Shown here: positions 32,343-36,571 of the stretch, in pieces
How positions within the stretch are numbered: position 1 is the first letter of the stretch
How the letters are laid out: each line of letters starts with the position of its first letter
NCBI GenBank assembly: GCA_017857875.1
Contig: JAFMCH010000014.1
Coordinates: forward strand, 1 to 36,571
Source: Actinomycetota bacterium
GTDB taxonomy: Bacteria > Actinomycetota > Actinomycetes > S36-B12
Direction: 5' to 3'
DNA: 36,571 nucleotides
Made by a program: the position numbers and the translations under genes
Notes under the pieces: model-generated
The model's input: the letters and a program-made list of their open reading frames with translations, nothing else
Told to the model about the DNA's origin: nothing
Databases searched by the model: none

Positions 32343-33827
32343 ATGGACATCGGGAGTCTCATTCGCAATGCTGCCAAGCGTTTTGGTGATGCGACTGCAT
32401 TGGAATCTGAGGAGCGCACGGTCAGTTTCCGCGAGTTTGACGCTGCTACCGATCGATTGGGTAATGACCTTCTCAACTCAGGTCTAGTTCCTGGAGACCG
32501 TGTTGGCGTGATGCTTCCTAACGGAATCGAATGCCTGGCCGTTTATTATGCGCTTGCCAAGGCAGGGCTGGTGCGCGTCGCACTCAACGAAAAGGACACC
32601 GAAGCACAGAACATCTTCAAAATTGATGATGCTTCCTGTCGAGCCGTGATTCACAGTGGAGGTGCCCCGACGAGTAGCCCAACTCTTGAAGTGGTCACAT
32701 CGCTTGACTGGATTGATGCAACGGCGTGGACCGGTCCGACCCAGCCGTGTTATCACCCCCGTGATCCCGAAGCTCCCTATCGGCTGGGTTACACAGGCGG
32801 TACAACAGGTGATCCAAAAGCGGTCACCCTGACGATGCGCGGTGAGACGGCCGAAATCTCAGCATTCTTGATCGATTTGATGCCCGACATCGGACCAGGT
32901 GACACCATGTTGCATGCGGCTCCGATCATTCACGCGAGTGGGGCATTCTTCCTGCCGGCATTTGCTAAAGGTGCCCGTAACCGCATCATGACAAAGTTCG
33001 ATGCATCGCGATGGCTTGAGGAACTGGAGCGAAGTCGCGCGTCGTATAGTTTCCTCGTCCCGACGATGATTGCCCTGGTCTTGGACACACCCGGAGTGCA
33101 AGAAGTTGATGCATCGAGTTTGCGCCGGTTATGTTGGGGCGCCTCGCCAATCCCACCAACGGTGGCCGAGCGAGCGCAGGCTGTTTTTGGCAAAGTCTTG
33201 GCTCAAACGTACGGCCAGGCGGAAGCCCCCATGGCGATCACTGTGCTGCAGCCTGACGAACACGATCGTGTCGGTTCAGCCGGTCGCGGCTACACGTTGA
33301 TGGAAGTCGCCGTCATGGATGAGGATGGGCGTTTCCTACCCGAGGGCGAACCCGGTGAAGTGGTCACTCGGGGACAGGTGTTGATGAAGGGTTACTGGAA
33401 CAAGCCGGAACTGACCGCCGAGACGATTCGTGACGGTTGGTTGCACACAGGAGATATCGGCTACCTCGATGAAGAGGGTTACCTGTATCTCGTTGATCGC
33501 AAGAACGACAAGATCATCAGCGGCGGCTCCAACGTGTATCCACGTGAGGTGGAAGACGTCCTTAACGCTCATCCTGCAGTTCGTGAGGCAGCGGTTGTGG
33601 GTATTCCAGATGACACGTGGGGTGAACTCATCCATGCGGTTGTCGCTGTTCGACAGGAGGCCACCTCTGAGGAGATCTTGGCTTTTGTCGCCGAGCGCGT
33701 GCCGAATTACAAGCGACCACGGTCGCTGGAGATATGGCCGGAGTTGCCTAAAAGCCATGCAGGCAAAATCTTGCGACGCGCTGTCCGGCAAAAGGAAACC
33801 GAGCGATTAGGAACTCTGAGTCAGTGA
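32343..33827 (+). CDS. acyl-CoA synthetase (AMP-forming), copy 2
   Basis: The 494-aa ANL-superfamily enzyme has LGYTGGTTGDPKAVTLTMRG, AQTYGQAEAPMAITVL, GWLHTGDIGYLDEEGYLYLVDRKNDKIISGGSNVYPREVEDVLNAHP and C-terminal LPKSHAGKILRRAVRQKE with the catalytic lysine. It forms acyl-CoA through an acyl adenylate. In the phosphate-binding loop the common S/T-SGTTG-PKG reads YTGGTTGDPKA, a modest variation. AGGGAGGA lies 5 nt before the ATG. It follows the transferase gene by 39 nt and overlaps the thiolase gene by GTGA. Its position between a carboxylase and a thiolase suggests that it activates the carboxylation product (inference). Confidence 0.93.
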   Translation: MDIGSLIRNAAKRFGDATALESEERTVSFREFDAATDRLGNDLLNSGLVPGDRVGVMLPNGIECLAVYYALAKAGLVRVALNEKDTEAQNIFKIDDASCRAVIHSGGAPTSSPTLEVVTSLDWIDATAWTGPTQPCYHPRDPEAPYRLGYTGGTTGDPKAVTLTMRGETAEISAFLIDLMPDIGPGDTMLHAAPIIHASGAFFLPAFAKGARNRIMTKFDASRWLEELERSRASYSFLVPTMIALVLDTPGVQEVDASSLRRLCWGASPIPPTVAERAQAVFGKVLAQTYGQAEAPMAITVLQPDEHDRVGSAGRGYTLMEVAVMDEDGRFLPEGEPGEVVTRGQVLMKGYWNKPELTAETIRDGWLHTGDIGYLDEEGYLYLVDRKNDKIISGGSNVYPREVEDVLNAHPAVREAAVVGIPDDTWGELIHAVVAVRQEATSEEILAFVAERVPNYKRPRSLEIWPELPKSHAGKILRRAVRQKETERLGTLSQ

Positions 33828-35020
33828 GCGGGTTGTCGGGTCGTCCCGCCTATGTCGTCGACGTCGTGCGCACCCCCTTTGCCCGCGGTCGAACCGATGG
33901 AGCGTTGGCGACACGTCACCCCGTTGACCTGCTAGCGATCGTTTTGAATGCGCTGATCGAGCGTCAGGGACTTGACCCGGTGGTGGTGGATGATCACATA
34001 TCCGGATGTGTTCAACAGGTTGGCGAGCAGTCGGGAAACATTGCCCGCCACGCTGTCCTGGCCGCTGGCTGGCCGCATTCAGTTCCGGGTGTGACGCTGG
34101 ATCGTAAATGCGGATCATTCCAACAGTCTGTGCATTTTGCCGCTCAGGCAATTGCGACCGGTGTGATGGATGTCGTCGTGGCCAGTGGGGTTGAAATGAT
34201 GAGCCGCATTCCCATGAAAACCAATCGTCTCGGCCGGGATGAACTTGGACCGATGTTTGCGCAGGAAATGCCTGAAGGTTTGATTTCCCAAGGGATTTCG
34301 GCCGAACTCATTGCTTCGCGCTGGGAACTCAGCCGCGGGAAACTCGACGCGTTTTCCGCACGTTCTCACCAGCGAGCGGCCCGGGCTCGTGACTCGGGTT
34401 ATCTATCTGATGCGATCGTCCCTGTCGAGGTTGATGGAGCTACCGTTACGGCGGATGAAGGAATTCGAGATACAACAACCGAAGAGATTCTCAAGACGCT
34501 ACGTCCAGCATTTGAGCGCGCTGACATGCTCGAACGCTTCCCGCAGATTGATTGGCGTGTCACGGCCGGCAATTCCTCTCAGGTCACTGACGGTGCTGCG
34601 GCGACGTTGGTGGTGTCTGAGGAGGCGTTAGAGCGTTATGGATTGACTCCACGAGGGAGAATCGTAGGTATGAGCGTGGTGGGTGACGATCCGATCATGA
34701 TGCTGACAGGCATTATTCCTGCCACGCAAAAAGTGCTGCAGCAGACCGGAATACGCCTCGAAGACATCTCCGTAGCTGAAATAAACGAGGCCTTTGCTTC
34801 AGTCGTCCTAGCGTGGTGCGAGGAGTACCCGATGGACGAGGGACTTGTGAATCCCTGGGGCGGTGCGATTGCATACGGTCATCCGGTTGGAGCATCCGGC
34901 GGTCGACTGCTGGCGAATCTGCTTGGATTCCTGGAGCACTCCAAGGGCAAGTATGGGCTCTGGTCGATGTGTGAAAGCGGCGGAATGGCAAACGCGACGA
35001 TCTTGGAGAGTGTGCGATGA
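33824..35020 (+). CDS. thiolase (acetyl-CoA acyltransferase)
   Basis: The 398-aa thiolase starts at a GTG overlapping the ligase stop. The active site is complete: Cys96 in DRKCGSFQQSVHFAA, His353 in GHPVGASGG and Cys383 in MCESGGMANATI. SFQQS replaces the more usual SG-QA after the nucleophile, as in the related enzyme at 8168 (GSSQQA). It would cleave a 3-oxoacyl-CoA. Together with the upstream ligase and carboxylase it completes a carboxylate, activate, thiolyse series. The stop overlaps the SDR start (ATGA). Confidence 0.93.
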   Translation: MSGLSGRPAYVVDVVRTPFARGRTDGALATRHPVDLLAIVLNALIERQGLDPVVVDDHISGCVQQVGEQSGNIARHAVLAAGWPHSVPGVTLDRKCGSFQQSVHFAAQAIATGVMDVVVASGVEMMSRIPMKTNRLGRDELGPMFAQEMPEGLISQGISAELIASRWELSRGKLDAFSARSHQRAARARDSGYLSDAIVPVEVDGATVTADEGIRDTTTEEILKTLRPAFERADMLERFPQIDWRVTAGNSSQVTDGAAATLVVSEEALERYGLTPRGRIVGMSVVGDDPIMMLTGIIPATQKVLQQTGIRLEDISVAEINEAFASVVLAWCEEYPMDEGLVNPWGGAIAYGHPVGASGGRLLANLLGFLEHSKGKYGLWSMCESGGMANATILESVR

Positions 35021-35778
35021 GCGAGCACGAATCTGGTCAATCGAGGGTTGTACTGGTGACGGGTGCGGCCGCTGGCATCGGTGCTGCCTGCGCGGTGGCT
35101 TTGGCGGGCCGCGGTGACGTCATCATTGCGGTCGATCGAGATGAGGCCATGCTCGCTAAGCAGGTTGCCGCACAGCGGGCTCTGGGCCACGTTGTCGACC
35201 CCTATGTGGTGGACGTGTCAGATAGTCAGGCGGTCAATGACCTCGTAGACACCATTGTGAGCACGCGTGGACGGCTTGACTGTGCTGTCAACAATGCGGG
35301 GATCAGTGGAGCGCAACTACCAATCGGTGAGCTCAGTGATGAGGAATGGGCTGAAACCCGAGGCATCAACTTTGATGGTGTGTTCTATTGCTTGCGAGCT
35401 GAGCTGCGGGCTATGCAAGATGCCGGCTCGGGTGCCATCGTCAATATGGCCTCAATCTTGAGTGTGGTCGCCTGGCCCAGTGCTGCGGCATATACCGCGG
35501 CGAAGCACGGCGTCCTAGGTTTGACGCGAAGTGCGGCGGTGGACTATGCCGGCCAAGGTTTGCGCATAAATGCCGTAGGACCGGGATTTATTGGTACAGA
35601 ACTGGTTCGGTCGGCGCTTGACGAGGCGACGCTCGCCCAGCTCGCTGGGCTTCATCCCCGTGGGAGCATGGGAACGCCAGAGGATGTTGCGGCACTGGTC
35701 GCGTTTTTACTGTCGCCTGAATCCGTCAACATCAATGGTGCATATTTTGCGACTGACGGAGGCTTTACGGCGCGATGA
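35017..35778 (+). CDS. SDR-family oxidoreductase
   Basis: The 253-aa classical SDR has VTGAAAGIG (14-22), NNAG (92-95) and catalytic Ser146, Tyr159, Lys163 (YTAAKHG), ending in INGAYFATDGGFTAR. Asp40-Arg-Asp42 after the second strand favours NAD. A dehydrogenase of a secondary alcohol to a ketone, or of 3-hydroxyacyl-CoA, would fit the operon. Its ATG overlaps the thiolase stop, and its stop overlaps an in-frame ATG of the next gene. It is closely similar in style to the SDR at 22173 (both end in DGGFTA), which may be a paralogue. Confidence 0.91.
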   Translation: MSEHESGQSRVVLVTGAAAGIGAACAVALAGRGDVIIAVDRDEAMLAKQVAAQRALGHVVDPYVVDVSDSQAVNDLVDTIVSTRGRLDCAVNNAGISGAQLPIGELSDEEWAETRGINFDGVFYCLRAELRAMQDAGSGAIVNMASILSVVAWPSAAAYTAAKHGVLGLTRSAAVDYAGQGLRINAVGPGFIGTELVRSALDEATLAQLAGLHPRGSMGTPEDVAALVAFLLSPESVNINGAYFATDGGFTAR

Positions 35779-35795
35779 CTGATGATGGAGATGTC

Positions 35796-36571
35796 ATGAG
35801 CAATAACGAAAGTATGCCCTCTGGTTTCAGCATGCCGTTGGGTGCTTCGCTGTATCCCGCACCGCCCTATGAGTTCAGGCGAGCTCAGCAGTCGTGGGTG
35901 GCCTTCGAAGTAGATCCACAGGTGATCGCCGAACTTCTTCCTCCGGGGGTTGAGCCTGATAGCGACCCGGCGGTATGTGAGGCATGGGTGTGTTGGTACC
36001 CGTGGACCACGTTTGGTCCGTATCACGAGTCGTACATCATGGTCAGGGTTGTGGTGGACGGTGTTCGTTATTGGTACCAGCCGGTCATCTTCACCGATAG
36101 TGAGGTGCCGTTGGCGGCAGGACGCGAAATTTGGGGTTTCGCGAAAAAACTTGCCGTTCAGCAATGGGATTGGGGAGGCGCCGCTCGGGGCGGAACTCGC
36201 AATGAGCAACTCCTATTCACCGTGGAACGACCCGCTGGCCAGCGGATCATGACGTATACATTCGCGCCAGAGCGTCCCTTTGATGCGGCCGAGCGTGAGT
36301 CACTTCCGGTGCTGAGTTTCCGACACATACCACCCAGCGAAGAAGGAGCACCTCCCGCTGCGAGTGAATTGGTCCGGCTGGATGTGCAGGGCCACCTCTA
36401 TCACGCAGCTGATGGCACTCCTGAGTTTTGGACAGGGCGAGGCTCAGTGAGTTTCGACGCCCGAAGCGTGATTGACCCGTGGCATCTGTTCACGCCGCAG
36501 CGAATAATCGGCGCCTATTGGGCAACTCTTGATTTCAGTTTGGGGCTCGGTACCGTCGTCAAGAATTACCT
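35796..36571 (+). CDS. acetoacetate decarboxylase family protein, cut by window end
   Basis: The open frame runs without a stop to the last base, giving about 258 residues so far. AAGREIWGFAKKLAVQQW carries the family segment with two lysines that align with the Schiff-base lysine pair (compare GREVFGEPKK at 5622-6416). I prefer the ATG at 35796, with GGAG 5 nt before it, over the ATG at 35775 that overlaps the SDR stop. Many Trp and Tyr residues (CWYPWTTFGPYHESY) shape the substrate side. As last visible gene of the biotin carboxylase operon it would act on a beta-keto acid, the very kind of compound a ketone carboxylase makes; it may be an aldolase-type ADC-like enzyme instead. Incomplete at the 3' end. 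Confidence 0.82.
   Translation, partial: MSNNESMPSGFSMPLGASLYPAPPYEFRRAQQSWVAFEVDPQVIAELLPPGVEPDSDPAVCEAWVCWYPWTTFGPYHESYIMVRVVVDGVRYWYQPVIFTDSEVPLAAGREIWGFAKKLAVQQWDWGGAARGGTRNEQLLFTVERPAGQRIMTYTFAPERPFDAAERESLPVLSFRHIPPSEEGAPPAASELVRLDVQGHLYHAADGTPEFWTGRGSVSFDARSVIDPWHLFTPQRIIGAYWATLDFSLGLGTVVKNY

Noticed and set aside
1-36571. Mobile elements, integrases, CRISPR arrays, tRNA or rRNA genes
   Set aside because: No transposase or integrase motif, no regular spaced repeats and no cloverleaf-like or ribosomal sequence was found on either strand.

Overview
The window looks like chromosomal DNA from an Actinomycetota bacterium. The pointers are moderately high GC, frequent GTG starts, many 4-nt ATGA/GTGA gene overlaps, an actinobacterial-type small sterol-carrier-family protein, an F420/LLM-type oxidoreductase and a C-terminally short pyruvate-phosphate-dikinase-like protein of the mycobacterial kind. 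The exact lineage cannot be told from the sequence alone. No tRNA, rRNA, CRISPR, transposase or phage gene was seen. The coding density is very high and no gene-free stretch exceeds 300 bases.

Layout. (1) 68-619: an isochorismatase-like hydrolase. (2) 596-6416, minus strand: a seven-gene operon read from 6416 downwards, with an acetoacetate-decarboxylase-family protein, an AhpD/CMD protein, a tyrosine phosphatase, a CurA-like reductase, an FMO-type monooxygenase, an alpha/beta hydrolase and a sterol-carrier protein. (3) 6600-7100: a lone DUF3237 gene. (4) 7095-12316, minus strand: an acyl-CoA dehydrogenase, SDR, CurA-like reductase, thiolase, LLM oxidoreductase operon. (5) 12453-19576, plus strand: an ACAD10/11-type acyl-CoA dehydrogenase, TetR regulator, HAD hydrolase, an unknown partner protein, a PPDK-like ATP-grasp/His protein, a second HAD hydrolase and an amidase, ending in a strong bidirectional terminator. 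(6) 19644-21913, minus strand: a stand-alone PEP-synthase-type phosphohistidine domain protein and a 516-aa protein of unknown family. (7) 22173-23715, plus: two SDRs. (8) 23729-28757, minus: GntR/FCD regulator, SCPx-like thiolase, acyl-CoA ligase, carboxyltransferase-like protein. (9) 28948 to the window end, plus: biotin carrier protein, biotin carboxylase, a second carboxyltransferase-like protein, acyl-CoA ligase, thiolase, SDR and a second acetoacetate-decarboxylase-family protein that runs off the end.

How it may work together. The whole region reads as a catabolic island for an unidentified organic acid, ketone or alcohol, probably alicyclic, terpenoid-like or branched. Regions 8 and 9 are the most unusual part: a complete biotin carboxylase/carrier pair is flanked by two paralogous carboxyltransferase-like proteins, each next to its own acyl-CoA ligase and thiolase. 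Both carboxyltransferases have lost the metal-binding carbamylated lysine of pyruvate carboxylase/oxaloacetate decarboxylase, so the substrate is probably not pyruvate. Carboxylate, activate with CoA, cleave by thiolysis is a chemically coherent reading (inference).

Three similar inverted-repeat sites (core ACATNNGAT) lie in front of the phosphohistidine module (6), the SDR pair (7) and the biotin carboxylase operon/GntR gene (9). This suggests that the GntR protein controls all three and that they form one system. The split PEP-synthase-like module resembles in design (not in demonstrable sequence) phenylphosphate synthase, in which an organic hydroxyl or enol is phosphorylated before carboxylation.
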